A DNA stretch of 64,000 nucleotides from Deuterostichococcus epilithicus (lineage: Eukaryota; Chlorophyta; Trebouxiophyceae; Prasiolales; Stichococcaceae). The notes under the pieces are model-generated. The model had not been told where the DNA came from, did no database searches, and saw only the letters and a list, made by a program, of their open reading frames with translations. Shown here piece after piece: positions 11,251-22,761 of the stretch (its first letter is position 1; every line of letters begins with the position of its first letter). The DNA is taken from the NCBI GenBank assembly GCA_033439295.1, contig JAVTLE010000014.1, positions 372,001 to 436,000 on the forward strand. The letters run 5' to 3'. Position numbers and translations under genes: made by a program.

Positions 11251-12295
11251 TCCCTCAGGCACTGCACTGTCGCGCTGTGCATAAATAGTTGCATTCACTC
11301 GCTGTGCTTCCACTTGGCTCACACATCGCGTTGACGGCCAAGCCTCCTCTGACCGGCAGCGGACCTGAGCCTGCCGCCGGCGAGCTACTCGTGGCTGGGC
11401 CCGGCGAGCGCCAAGCCAGCGGTGGGCGCCTGCTGAGCTCCGGCCCAACCTCGCACGCAACGGCGTGGGCTGGCGATCGCGCTCTGGAGGTTGACCCACT
11501 CGAGTGTGAGGGTCTGGGAGGACGGCAGTCTGGCGTCGTGGATGGTTGTCACGCAAGGCATTCAGCTGTCGACATCAGGATGTATGGGCACCATGTGGAA
11601 GCTACGTCTGCTGTGATCAGTGTGCGTTTTCAGGAAAGGCATATTCAAGTGGTTTGGACGTGATGGGTGACTGTCAGTTGGACATATTATCTGCAGGACA
11701 GAAGTTGGTTGTGTGATGATCAGCGATTGTGGTTTATTCCACCGGATGTGGCCGTTATGTCAAGTCAGGGGTTAGTCATGCTCACATCAGTTTATCAGCT
11801 GTACCAGTGGACCGCCGGGCTTGCAAAGCTTGCGCGGCAGTGGGACATCGTGAAGTACCGCTACACAGTCGCCAGGAGCGCGCGGGTGCATAGCAACAAG
11901 GTTGTCCTGGTATCATGTCAGAGCTCCGACAGTGACCACCAGTATTTACAAAGTCACCATCCTCAGGCTTTCCTAAATCATTGTGTCTAGCGGGACTTGG
12001 CGGCGGCGCAATGGATAAACTACTGGACACCGACCAGCCAGGCCATGGTGCCACGAGTGGTGCATCAGCCAGCAGATGACACAGGTGTCCACAAATGCTC
12101 GCTCCGAGTCAAGGCAAGGACCTCTGTTGCCGCTGCCATCAACTGGTCTGCCAAGACACTGCTGAGAAGCTTCGCAGCGGTGTCCCTTCACTCCACCAGC
12201 CAGGGGCTGATAGTCGGTGTCCAGTCCGAGGGCAGGCCCTCCTTGAACCAGAGACCTGCATGGACATCAGAACGTGATGTGAGGGCTGCTTGCGA
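11251..12295. other. Region after the B3-chromo stop; no gene recognised
   Basis: The stretch lies between the convergent B3-chromo gene and NDPK. It should hold both 3' UTRs and perhaps a last exon of the B3-chromo gene. Open frames are short, AT content rises near 11600-11980, and no domain is recognisable. Confidence 0.4.
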
Positions 12296-13904
12296 TCAGC
12301 AAATCAGTTGGACGAATACACCACGGGCATGAGGACGGGCAAAGCCGACAGCACGAGCCCAATGACGGCCAACAATGTGGCCCAGACCCACAGCTGCGCA
12401 AACCCGCACATGCATGCCGCCACCGCGAAGGTTCAGGAGCACGACTCTGGCATTTGCAGGGCCGGCATGCTCCCTGAGCACTCACCAGCCTCGCGCTCGC
12501 CGTTGTCGGGGCTATCGCTGGCGTGCACGATGTTGCGGCCGGTGACGCGGCCGAAGTCGCCGCGGATGGTGCCCGGCTCCGCCTTGAGCGGGTCGGTTGC
12601 GCCGACCAGCTTGCGGAAGGAGGCCACCACGCCCTCGCCCTCCCACACCTGCGCCAGGGAAATGAGATGATAAATGTTCATGCAATGTGATGGCGCAGTG
12701 AGAAGTCCGGCTCGGCAGTCCGCTTGCTGAACGGACACCACAACACCCTCCCGCCCACACTTGCGGTGGACCACCAAAACTTTTCATTTCAAGACTGTGA
12801 CAACATACCTAACCAGGCGCAGCCGGCACTCAGGGCGGCAGCACGCTGGCAGAATGGCCATGGGCAACCCCAGCCCGACAGCAGCCTGGGGTCGGTCGTG
12901 CCAGAAGAACACACTGCAAGCTCTGGGATGCTTCCTGTTTCTGCAGCCGGCCACCATGTGGGCAGTACGTGGCAGCATTCCCCACGCAACCGCGGTGTCA
13001 GACCAACCGCCTCCCCTTCATCGTCTCACCATGCATATGACGGGGCCGGAGGTGATGTAGTCGATGAGGTCGGGGAAGAAGGGCTTAGAGGACAGGTCCT
13101 TGTAGTGCTCCTCTGCCAAAGACCGCTCCGGTACGGCGAGTTTGAGCGCCGCCAGCCGAAAGCCCTTGCGCTCAAAGCGCGAAATGACCTGTGCGTCAGA
13201 TACCCGAGGGCTTTCTGTGAAGCCAGCGCTTTGCTGGGGATGCTGCAGGTCGTGTCGGCTTTGAATCGACCGAGCCGAATGCGAGTGCGAAGTAGAGCCT
13301 GCGGAGAGGCAGGGCGAATGTAGCACGCACTGTGAATGATGGCCCGCACCAGATGGCATTTCCCTGGCGATGCAATGCGTCGGCACGACGTCTAAATTCT
13401 ATTGTCGCCGCCATCTCACGTAAACGAGTGTGGGCAGTGCCTGTCGAGAGTCAAGTTTCGCAAAGCAGCCCGATCATGCTGGCTGCCGCTGCCGACGGCT
13501 GCATGCGGCATGCGTAAGTTACAGTGCAACGTGCTCGAGCGTTTGCAAGATCAGCCTGAGCTTCGGTTCAAAAAGCACTGTACCTCTCCAACCAGGGCAC
13601 GCTGCACGCCGTCAGGCTTGATCATGACATAGCTGATCTCGGCGCGCACTGCCAGGCCTTGCTGCCGAGAAGCCCTGCTGCATGCTTGCGACCGCCTGAG
13701 GCTGGCCAGGTCACATGGCCGACCGGCCAGGGACAGCTGCGACGCCTGCCTTACGCCGTGTCGCTGCGCAGATGCGCTGGTAGTTGTGCAGGATGGACGT
13801 GGCCGCTGTGCCGCCTTAAAAGGCTGGCGCACGCGGCCCTGGCTCAGGTTGCACGAGCAGTTCATGGTGGTCTGCATGGTGTGCCGATTGATGGCGCTGT
13901 GCAA
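12296..13904 (-). CDS. Nucleoside diphosphate kinase, plastid type
   Basis: Exons 13904-13584, 13188-13030 and 12648-12486 join in phase. The first encodes about 80 residues rich in Ser, Arg and Ala (a probable transit peptide) and then [20 protein letters not shown]. The second gives [17 protein letters not shown] and [14 protein letters not shown]. The third gives [37 protein letters not shown] and SPDNGERE; the His in NIVHASD is the phosphorylated catalytic residue. The enzyme transfers phosphate between NTPs and NDPs, here probably in the chloroplast. The last exon is uncertain. The in-phase join at 12296 gives an Arg-rich tail, whereas another frame of the same bases encodes a hydrophobic segment ([15 protein letters not shown]). 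Start Met at 13904 chosen because the exon stays open from there. Confidence 0.9.
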
Positions 13905-14013
13905 TCCGAAAATGGCTGCACCTCCAGATCAGCAGCGGCAAAGATGCTTTCGCCAGCGAGCACGTCAGCGGTTCCGGAACGCCGCGCTTCCACAGATCAG
14001 TTTTGCAGATCTG
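13905..14013. promoter_or_regulatory. Compact divergent promoter of NDPK (-) and thioredoxin-like gene (+)
   Basis: Only 109 bases separate the two start codons, which must include both 5' leaders and any shared promoter. No TATA box is evident. Co-expression is an inference from spacing. Confidence 0.5.
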
Positions 14014-15344
14014 ATGGATTATGATGATGTGCACATTGTTGTAAGTAAAATTTGATCTGTTTGAGAAGCCCCTCCTTTCCCAGCGGCACGTTGGCAAGAG
14101 GACAGCGATGCGGCTTCGCTCGTTTGTTGTGCGAGCTCAGCGCGTTATTGCATGATGCCCATGAGTAGTTGACCTCAGACATACGATCCTCACCGTCGAG
14201 ACGATCATCAGGCCCATGCAGCAAGTCGGTGGCGAGCAGATTGTCACACTGCAGCGGCCCGCGGAGCGCTTTCAGCCAGTAAGCGACAGCAGACTGAAGG
14301 TGGCATGACCCCTATATTCAGTGTGCTCCGTGACTTGGAGATCACGACGCTGAAAGCTCAACAGTAGCGCGAGCTGGCATCTGCTGATTCCAACCGCTGA
14401 CGCCGCACCGTGCAGCCCGCGCCGAAGGCGGAGCCGCCAACGATCATCACAGACAATGTGCTGGGCGCACGGACGGACCTGGAGCTGCGCACGATCCTGA
14501 ACAACAACCTCGACAAGACGGTGCGTTGGGATGCATGGTGTTAGCCAGGTTGTCGGCGCACGAGTGATACGTTATTTCTTGGTCGTGCACGCGCCGTGCA
14601 TGAGCAAGTACATCTGCTGTGCACCTACAGCATACCCTGAAGCCGGAAGCCGTGCTGCTGCTTGCCAAGCAGGTGGTGGTGGACTTTGGGTCAGCGTTCT
14701 GCCATCACTGCAAGGCACTGCTGCCGCACTTCCTGAACGCCAGCCGTGAGGTGGGCTAAATGTGTAATGTATGTGTAATATATCTCAGACAGATGCCAGG
14801 CACATCGCAAAGTGCATGACATGGCTGCCACTGGCCGACTGCGAGCCTGCGCGCTGCATCCTTCGTGCCGCTGACTATTTTACGGCTGCTTGCTTGCAGC
14901 ATCCCAAGCAGAAGTTTGTGGTCGCCAGCATGGATTATATGCACGTAGAGACAGCGGTGTGCTGCTGCGTGCAGTATCATAGCTGCCATGCTGCTTTCCA
15001 TTCTGCTTGGGAAACTGTTGGCACCGCTGGCGGAGATGTGTGCTGCTCGCGGGGCCTGTGCCCGAATGTGCTTGAGGCGCCTGCATGATCATGACGCATG
15101 TGCCGCCGCCGCAGGGCATCGTGTGGTCGCCAACAATCTCGGTGTACAAAAAGGGCAAGAAGGTAAGCTGCCGTGCGTGGTGCACAAGGACCATGCGCCG
15201 TCAAGCCGGGTCCTGACGCGGTTCGTGGATGCCGCGAGATCATGAACCCCCAGCAGCTTCCCGCCGCTGCCGCAGGTTGACTCGTACTGGGGTGTCGATG
15301 CCCAGCGGCTCAAGGATCACCTCTGGCTCCACGAGGACGAGTAG
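14014..15344 (+). CDS. Thioredoxin-like protein with CHHC active site
   Basis: Seven exons keep phase: 14014-14040, 14222-14278, 14416-14520, 14631-14750, 14900-14956, 15115-15162 and 15276-15344, giving 160 residues. The thioredoxin fold is seen in VVVDFGSAFCHHCKALLPHF, then FVVASMDYMHVETA, WSPTISVYKKGKKVDSYWG with the cis-Pro region (SPT), and a short final helix. The redox motif is CHHC in place of WCGPC, and Trp before the first Cys is Phe. This is closest to plant thioredoxin-like 3 proteins, whose members act as disulfide reductases or oxidants in plastid or cytosol. No long targeting peptide is present, so location is open. It starts 109 bases from the divergent NDPK gene. Confidence 0.85.
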
Positions 15345-15897
15345 GCCCATGACTCTGGCGTCAGCCAGGCGCGTGGGAAGAGATAGGCAGGGGCGCTGGG
15401 GCTGTTGTCATCACAATGCGTGCGGCAGCTGCAACTGGCGTCAACAGCGTTGGGGACTATGTTCGCGGCACGCTGACGCCAGCCTGGAAGGCGGAATGGA
15501 ATTGTACAGGAGCGTATAGAGGGTGTGCTGGTCGGGAATGCGTGGCTGCGAGTCTCATCTGCAATGCAGCTGCTGTGAATGAAAAGAGCCACGATTCCGG
15601 AACCGATTTTGACGTGCAAAATTTGACAATATTGTTGAGCAGCCAGGCATTTGGAGCTTGCAAGCCTCTCGAAGGTCAGCTGCACGTCCATGCTATGAAG
15701 CAGCGCAGCTTTGTGTTTTCCTCGAGCGCCCGGGAGTCCGACACATCGAGGCAAAGAGCTGCTGTGTGAAAAGGCGGGTGTTGTAGGCACGGTCAAACCG
15801 CCAGCTCTAGTCAGCACTGCTCGCAAAACATCAACGCTGTGCACATGCGTGGCCGCGTGCTACAGTCGATGTCATAGTGCCAGTCAACTTCGGAACG

Positions 15898-18800
15898 ATG
15901 GTGAGTCCAGAGCATGTACGGAGTCCATTTGCGGAAGCATGTGACTGCTCATGTTGAGCACATGTGATAACTCCATCAACATGCGCTGCTCGGCCGTCAT
16001 ACCGTGCTCCTACGATTTGAACAGACTCAGCCGCTTGCGGCGACGAACATCTGCGCACGAACCCACGACAGCTGCATACGGCCAGCAGTAACTGCCATCA
16101 GATTCCTGCAGCTATATGTGTGACTAGAGGATGATATGTCCCCGCAGGTGTCAGCGCTGACGGCGGTGCTCGGGTGGGGCGCATTCTCCACCGCCTCGCT
16201 GCTATGGAACATGGATGAGGGCGCTGCCGCCAGCCTGGACACCAGCAAGCTGCACTTCAGCCCGACGTGGCCCAGCAGGTTGGGTGACGGCGCACAGCTG
16301 GTCTGTCTGCGCAAGCTCCTCTGCTCCGCAGATTGTAGGGCTCCTACATGAGCGCGGCAGCCAGAATGCTGCAGCAAGCACCCCAGTAAGCGCAAAACGT
16401 TACTGCCGTTGACACCGCGCATCTCGTAGCTGGAGCAACGAAGGCCCGCACGGTGGGGCGCTTGCGGCATGTCTCGCTGGGACTGTTCCGCACACCTGGC
16501 AGGCGCCGCACCGCAAGCTCGTTTCTGTCCCCCCTCACAGCGTGGGGCCAGCGGAGGCCGAGGCGATGCGGTCGGCGGCCCACCTGGTGGTGGCGCACTT
16601 CCTCAAGAGCCAGCTGCTGGGCTTTGTGCTGGCCAACTTCCTGGCCAGCATGTACGCGCTGTGGGCCTGCCTGACCAAGGTAGGGTTATTTGTGTCGCTT
16701 GCGCTACAAAAAGTCACTGTCAAGCGAAGTTTCTGCGGCCCTAGGGGGCGGGAGCCGGTCACCACGAAGCAGTACTTGCCGTACAGTCTACAGTCGACAG
16801 GTCGCTAGCAGACAGCCTGTAGCGCCGTGTTCGTGTGTGCTTGTGCCCGTGTCTGTCCAATGAGTGCACTGCTGAGCGTACGAACGCTGAGCGCTCCAGC
16901 CGTGAGGAAGCACACCCTCAGTGGTCGGGATGCGCTCCAATCTATGTGCTGATGCCGGCGGCAAGGAGATGGTCCCCGGGGCTGCTGTGCGTGACTGCCG
17001 TGCATCGACTATTTGCATTTTGTCCTGCCATGTGAGCCGCCCGGACTTCGTCTCAGCGACTTGTGACGCTGAGAATGAAGATCCTACACAAGACGTTCGG
17101 GTGGTCAGTAGTTCTAGCGGATGGATTGTCGGTCGGAGGATGGCATTGATGATGCTGCTGAGACAGCTGAGCACTGAGGACAACGCACGCTGATCGAAAA
17201 GTGTCACCGCGCTGCAGTCGAGGTCGGCTGTCTGACAGCAGATGGCCTTATCTTTCCCATGGATGCCAGAGGAGCGGCTTCTCGGGCGTCTGAGGATTCA
17301 GGAGAGCGCGAAATTGAAAGAGTGGGCTGAACACCCACGATGAATTCTAGAGGAGCAGCTGAGTTGACTTCTTGCGTGGTTCTTGCAGGGAACACCTCTT
17401 GGGAAGGCTGAGCATTGAGGACATTGCGCATGTGATGAAGAGCGCACACCGAGAAAAGGCATGGCCGGGTTCTTGACGGCAGACGAGCTCCGCCTCTTCG
17501 ATGACATCGGTCCATGTGCATCCGCAGGAGATGTTTCTGGGACGGCTGAGCATCGACGAGAGCGCACACCTCATGGAGCGCCTAGTGCGCTACATCATGA
17601 TTAAGGCCGTGTTCCTGTCCGCTGTCGTGGACACGCCAGACCCCGCAGAACTCGCCATGTGGCTCGCCTGGTGCGTGTCATCCCCTGCAGCCTCATGGCC
17701 TCGGCAATGCATGCGGGCCGCGTGCCGCGAAGCCACCAGGTCTGACGCTCAAGTCCATTGCCGGCGGCGGGGCCACACGTGGGGCAGTGCATGGGGAACC
17801 GGAAACGACCATCCACCCTCAAGATGCCTGGATCACCAGCCTACTTGCTGATGATGCCTGCGACACCCTGGCGGCACCGCTGCTCGCTGAAGGGTGGGCT
17901 CGCTGCTCGCCCGCAGGTTCTCCGTTGTCGCGTACATGAAGTGCTTCGTGGGCCTTGCACGGGACCGCTGCCAGGTGTGAACAACAAGGGTTTGGGGTGG
18001 CTGCTCTGACAGGCAGCAAGCATGCAGTCCTCCCGCTCGGGGTCGCGTGCAACTGCCGGGTGGACCGTGGCTCTGGGCGTGCTTGCAGCCAGACCGAGCT
18101 CGGTGCGAGGTCAGGGGCCTGGCGCAGGAGCGCGGCAGGGTGCTGCACCGGCGGCACAGCGCTGCACCGGCGGCATTCCTGCCTGTCGGTGCTCCAAGGA
18201 ATGCTGAGACCGGTCTGCGTGCAGGGCCTCATGGCGTCGCCGTCCGCGACCGCGGGGGCGCACCTGCGCACGCTGGCGCTGCTGTGCCTCATCGTCTCCT
18301 ACGACCTGTCCTGGGTGGTGCGACCCTCTCTCGCGGCCGCTCCGCTTGCGAGAACCCTGCAGCTGCGTGTGCGGCTCTGATCCACCGGCTCGCGCACTCC
18401 AGCGGGGCTGGGGGTCTCGACAGCCTCTCTAAAACATGCTGCTGTGCAAGCGTGTCTTGACGCATGACAGTGTGAGAGTGCTACGCTCCGCTGGCCGCGC
18501 CGCCTTGAGTGACCAATTCAAACTCGCGCTCCCCTGCAGGCGGCCTGCGCGAGCGCCTTCCCGGCAGCGTCGCTGGGCCAGCTGTTCCTGTGGCTGCACG
18601 ACACGGCGCTCATCTTCATCGAGGCAGGCCAGACGCTCGCGTCCTACGCGGTGCACGTCGCCGACCGCTGCCGCGCCGCCGCAGCTGCGCGCGGCAAGGT
18701 GAGCGATCTGAACACATGATTCCTGTCGATGCAAATCCGCCGTATGCGATGCACGCCGCCAACCGCTGCGGCGCCGCTGCTGCTCTCGCAGGGAAGTCTT

Positions 18801-21640
18801 CGCTCCCGATACAACTTGTGTCAAGGCAGGCAGGCACCCTTGCTGCCTGCAAGGCCAACTGGCCGCACTGGACGGTGCAGCGGCGGTGCCTGCCCTTGTG
18901 CACGGCAGGCTGCACCCTGCACCAGATCAGCTCCCAGCACACTGCTGACCGGGCCCGGCAGCAGAGCGGCGCGAGGGGGCAGGCACCATATCCGGAAACA
19001 CATGGTGAAGAGGGCCGAACCCTACCCATTGAAGACGTAAAGCCAGGCCGCTGCCGGCCCGCAGGATGTGCCGGTGTGGGAGGGCCGAGGCGCCTTCCTG
19101 TACCACGCCGACGCGGGTGGCGACATCCTGTCGCAGGCGCTGACGCTGGCGCACCTGGCCCACATCTGGGCCCGCGCCGGCTTCTCCTTCAGCCTGGTGA
19201 GGTCCCCAGCAACCGATGCTCAACGACGCGGAGGGCCCCACCAGCAGATGTCCAACAATGTGGAGGAGGGCGCCGGTGCAGCGGCGGTGCCCGCTCATTG
19301 CCCTGCTGCCCGGGATCGGCGCCGCTGCACTTGCACAGAACTCGTTTTCTGGTCCCGCTGTGCAGCTGGACCTGATCCTGTTCATGGACATCCGCGCCCT
19401 GCTGTCGGGGCTGTGCCGCAAGGCTCGCGCATTTGCGCGCCACCGCGCCGCCGCCCGTGCGCTGCGCGACACCTACCCGGATGCGGACGCGGCGCTGCTG
19501 GCGGCGGGGGGCGAGCAGTGCGCCATCTGCCGCGACGCTATGCGGGTAGGGTTGCACCCCGCAGTTGCGGTCACATAATCTGTCGCTGCAGCACCTTTCT
19601 GGTTCTCCAGCGGCAGCGGCACCGTCTCGGAGCACCGCCGGCTTGGGCTCTCCCGTCAAGAGGGCGGCGCCGTCCGCAACTTCGCTTTGGGAAGCGACTC
19701 GTGAGGACAGCTGCATCACCGTGTGATCGCCTCGCCTGGCTGGTTCATGGACACCCAGCGGCTGCTCCAGGGCAGGGCGGCAGCAGCAGCAGGAGGGCAG
19801 GAGCACTGAAAGCCACCTGCAGCACCGAGACTGCCACTGAGTTGCTCCAGGGCGGCCTGACTGCAGGCCGCCAAGGTGCTGCCCTGCGGGCACCTGTTCC
19901 ACGTCGGCTGCTTGCGGGACTGGCTGCAGACGGCGGGCCAGGCCAACTTCACTTGCCCGATCTGCCGCTCGTCGCTGTTTGCCGCGCCGCGCGGCGGCCG
20001 CCTGCCCACCTTCGGCGGCGGCGCCGACGTCGGCGCCCGTGCACCGGCGCTCGCTAAGGCACCCGCGCAGCCACTGTCGCAGCCCCCGGCGGCGGCCGCC
20101 GAATCGGGGCAAGAGCACGTTGGCGATGTCAGCCAGCGCCTGCGGCTGCTGGATCCTGTGGGGCAGTCCTCTAGCCGCACGCCTGCAGCACAACGTGCAG
20201 ATGCTGGCGCGACAGCGTCGTGTGAACCGCGCGCAGCAAGCCTCCCAGCAGCTGAAGCAGAAGCAGAAGCAGCAGCGGCGGCGGTGTCGCCTGCAGCCAA
20301 GGCAGCGCTGACATCGGCCGCAGAGGGAACAGAGTCGGCGGCGGCGGCGGCGGCAGGGCGGGGCTCTTGCTCGCCACCGGCGCCGCCGCCGCCGCGGTGG
20401 TCCGGCGAGTTCTCCAGCGCGCAGCTGTCCGCGACGGCGCAGCAGCTGTCAGCGGCGGCCGCCGCCCGAGCTGAGCAGACGCTGCGGGCGTTTGCCGCCC
20501 GGCTGGCCGCCGGACGCATGTCTGCCGTGCGGCAGGTATGGATCTGGGCGGAAAATCTTGCTCCACTGATGATGCCTACACTCATTGTCCTGCACTTGGT
20601 GCTCGTGCCAGTCAGCTCGCAGCATCGTTCACCTGCTGCTGGTGTGCCCTGCCGCTTCTAAGTGCACACCGATTGTGTCAGTTGTGCTATGGAGGGCTGG
20701 CGACTGTACCTGCCTCCTGCTGCACAGGCCCCCTCCGAGAGCCTGCCCGGAGGGGGCCGGCTGCTGAGCTGTGCGTGCTGACACGCCCATGCTTCTGCCA
20801 CTCTCAACCCTACAAGGGTGTACCTTTATTTTCATCCCCAGGCGGAGCACCTGGGCGCCCAGCTGCGGGGCCAGTTCTCGGCGGCGCTCGCGGCGGCGGG
20901 CGATGCTCTGCTGGACGGCGAGCACGCCAATGGCGCGGCCGAGCCTGAGGTGCCGTGATCGCACCTCGCCCTCGTGCTGTGGCGGAACTTGTTGCTTGGC
21001 TTGTGGGCGAAATGCGACAGGCATGCTGTGACTCGAGGCCCTGCAGCACCATGGCGTACGTTGCCAATTGCCGCCAAGCCTGCAGCTGTATCGCCTGACT
21101 GCCCTGGCGGTCCTGCTGCCGTACCTCCGCAGATCACGGACAGCGGCGCGCTGGCGACACGGCTGCTGGAGGCGTGCCTGCATGCGGGTCTGGGAGTCTC
21201 CGAGTTTGACGAGATGTTGAGCGATGAGATCGCCAGCGTTGCGTCAGACGACGACGTCGGCGAGTCAGGTGCGTGGTTTGCCCATTGACACATCGGCCCT
21301 TTCAAAAAGTTTCAAGTCGGCTTTGATGCTACCTTTGATGCTACCATTTTGCCACGTTTGGTCCGTTTGTTGAGTCACATGGGGATCCGGGCCAAGGGTA
21401 GGACACAAATGCCTGTTCCACTGCTCTGCAACAGCCCGAAGAAGGTTCTCAGCCAGCCATGCCTGCCTCACACCAACAGGCGGCAGCCTCAGCGACTACC
21501 GAGAGCAGCTGGAGGACCTGCGGAGCCTGCTCTGGGGCCAAGCCGTCAGCTTTGTGGGCGGCGGCGGTGCCGGCGGCAGCGGCAGCCGCGGCGCCGCAGG
21601 CGAGGCTGTTGGTGGATCCGGCGAGATGGTGGAGCAGTGA
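15898..21640 (+). CDS. Membrane RING-H2 E3 ubiquitin ligase, AMFR(gp78)/RIN2-like
   Basis: Thirteen exons keep phase throughout and give 702 residues: 15898-15900 (the ATG alone), 16148-16278, 16541-16679, 17528-17670, 17917-17974, 18225-18314, 18540-18698, 19065-19196, 19366-19545, 19867-20535, 20842-20949, 21133-21268, 21480-21640. Several hydrophobic segments (LLGFVLANFLASMYALWACL, FLSAVV, LALLCLIVSYDLSW, LGQLFLWLHDTALIFI) precede ILFMDIRALLSGL and a RING-H2: CAICRDAMR, then LPCGHLFHVGCLRDWL and CPICRSSLF. The block HLMERLVRYIMIKAVFL matches plant RIN2/RIN3. The family ubiquitinates ER membrane or misfolded proteins. The tail is Ala/Ser-rich and I see no CUE domain, which plant and animal relatives carry. 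Exon 4 is preceded by a four-unit tandem array. Confidence 0.9.
17140..17580 (+). repeat. Tandem array of about 125-base units ending in a real exon start
   Basis: Four units begin near 17146, 17270, 17391 and 17528. Each resembles the start of the RING-ligase exon 4 (coding LGRLSIDESAHLM). The last is the functional exon. The earlier three have diverged, and the one near 17391 keeps a cag acceptor while having lost an open frame. Confidence 0.75.
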
Positions 21641-22761
21641 AACTTGGCAGATGCCAGACTGGCTGGTTACCTAGTGGAGGCACTGATTGACGTGCCGCTT
21701 TCCCGTGCCATGGAGCTTGCATTCACGGGACGCATTACCCAGCGCCGGCCTTGACCATGCATGTGTTGAACCCCCGTTTGACTAATTGCGGCGGTATGCA
21801 GCTGCTGTGCTTTCTGTTAACGACGGTGTGTAGCCAGGATTGACGACAGCGAAATTTAGTCAGGCATATGTTGGATAGCGAGGGCCTCTTTTGAAAGGCC
21901 AAAAAGCTGACGCACCCAATGGGGCGACCTGTCTCCGCATATTGTGCGACAACTGAGTCCTCAATCACCTGCTGGGGAATCTAGCCAGCGAGCAAATCAA
22001 TGACATGCAGTGGGCACGCGAGGCGGATCAGAACGTTGATAGCGCCGGAAAGAGGCGGCGCACAGCCCCAGTGGTGGGCGGGGTCGCAGCTGCTTGTTTC
22101 CGTGCCGGCGCCGGCATTGCGTCTCGCAGGCGCGCCCGCTGTCGAGCCGTGCGCGCACGTGGGCCTTGGGGTCGCGCAGGGCCACCCGGCGGGTGAGGCG
22201 ATCTCCTCATCGAGGAAAGGGCTTGCGCAGTGCTTGCCTATCGGCGGCCTGTGTTGCCGCCGTATGCCGGCGGGTGCTCCTTCGAAGCAGCAATATGACT
22301 GCATGAGCGCCGTAGTGCAAGACCCATGGGCGCTATGGACCATTAGCATTCTCACAGGACCTCCCTGCTATCATGAACACGGGCGTGAGGGTTTTTCCAA
22401 TCGAGACAAGGGCGCCGACCCTTTAACCGAAAGTCGGGTGTCGGTCGGGAAGTCGGGACATACCGTCGCCATGGCTGGCAGCCGTGCATCGGCGTCGCTG
22501 TTGCTCTTTGCCGATTCAAAACTTTCTCCTAGATTGTCTGAACGTGGCGGATGCGACGCGAAGCTCTCCGAGGCTGCGCGCTCGGGTCCGGCGAAGAACC
22601 TCGGTAAGATGCACGGCAATTTCAAGTGTTCAGACTCACGCTACGATTTGATTGGTTGCAGGTTCTGGATCAACTTCTGGCCACACTAGACGGGCTGCGC
22701 ACGCCCAGGCGCCGGCGGGCAGTGCCTGACTGATTCGGAAGCCAGCGGACGCCAACGTGGC
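21641..22761. other. Region between RING ligase and the next plus-strand gene
   Basis: No gene is recognised. A splice acceptor at about 22661 followed by a short stretch up to the ATG at 22762 could be a 5' UTR exon of the downstream gene. Confidence 0.4.

Noticed and set aside
10165-11556. 463-residue minus-strand open frame
   Set aside because: Arg/Pro-rich shadow of the chromodomain exons with no family resemblance.
17140-17580. Minisatellite or mobile element
   Set aside because: Units match the adjacent exon, with no terminal repeats or transposase; it is local duplication.
20842-21640. CUE domain at the C-terminus of the RING ligase
   Set aside because: Checked for the MFP/LL pattern expected from RIN2 and gp78 and did not find it.
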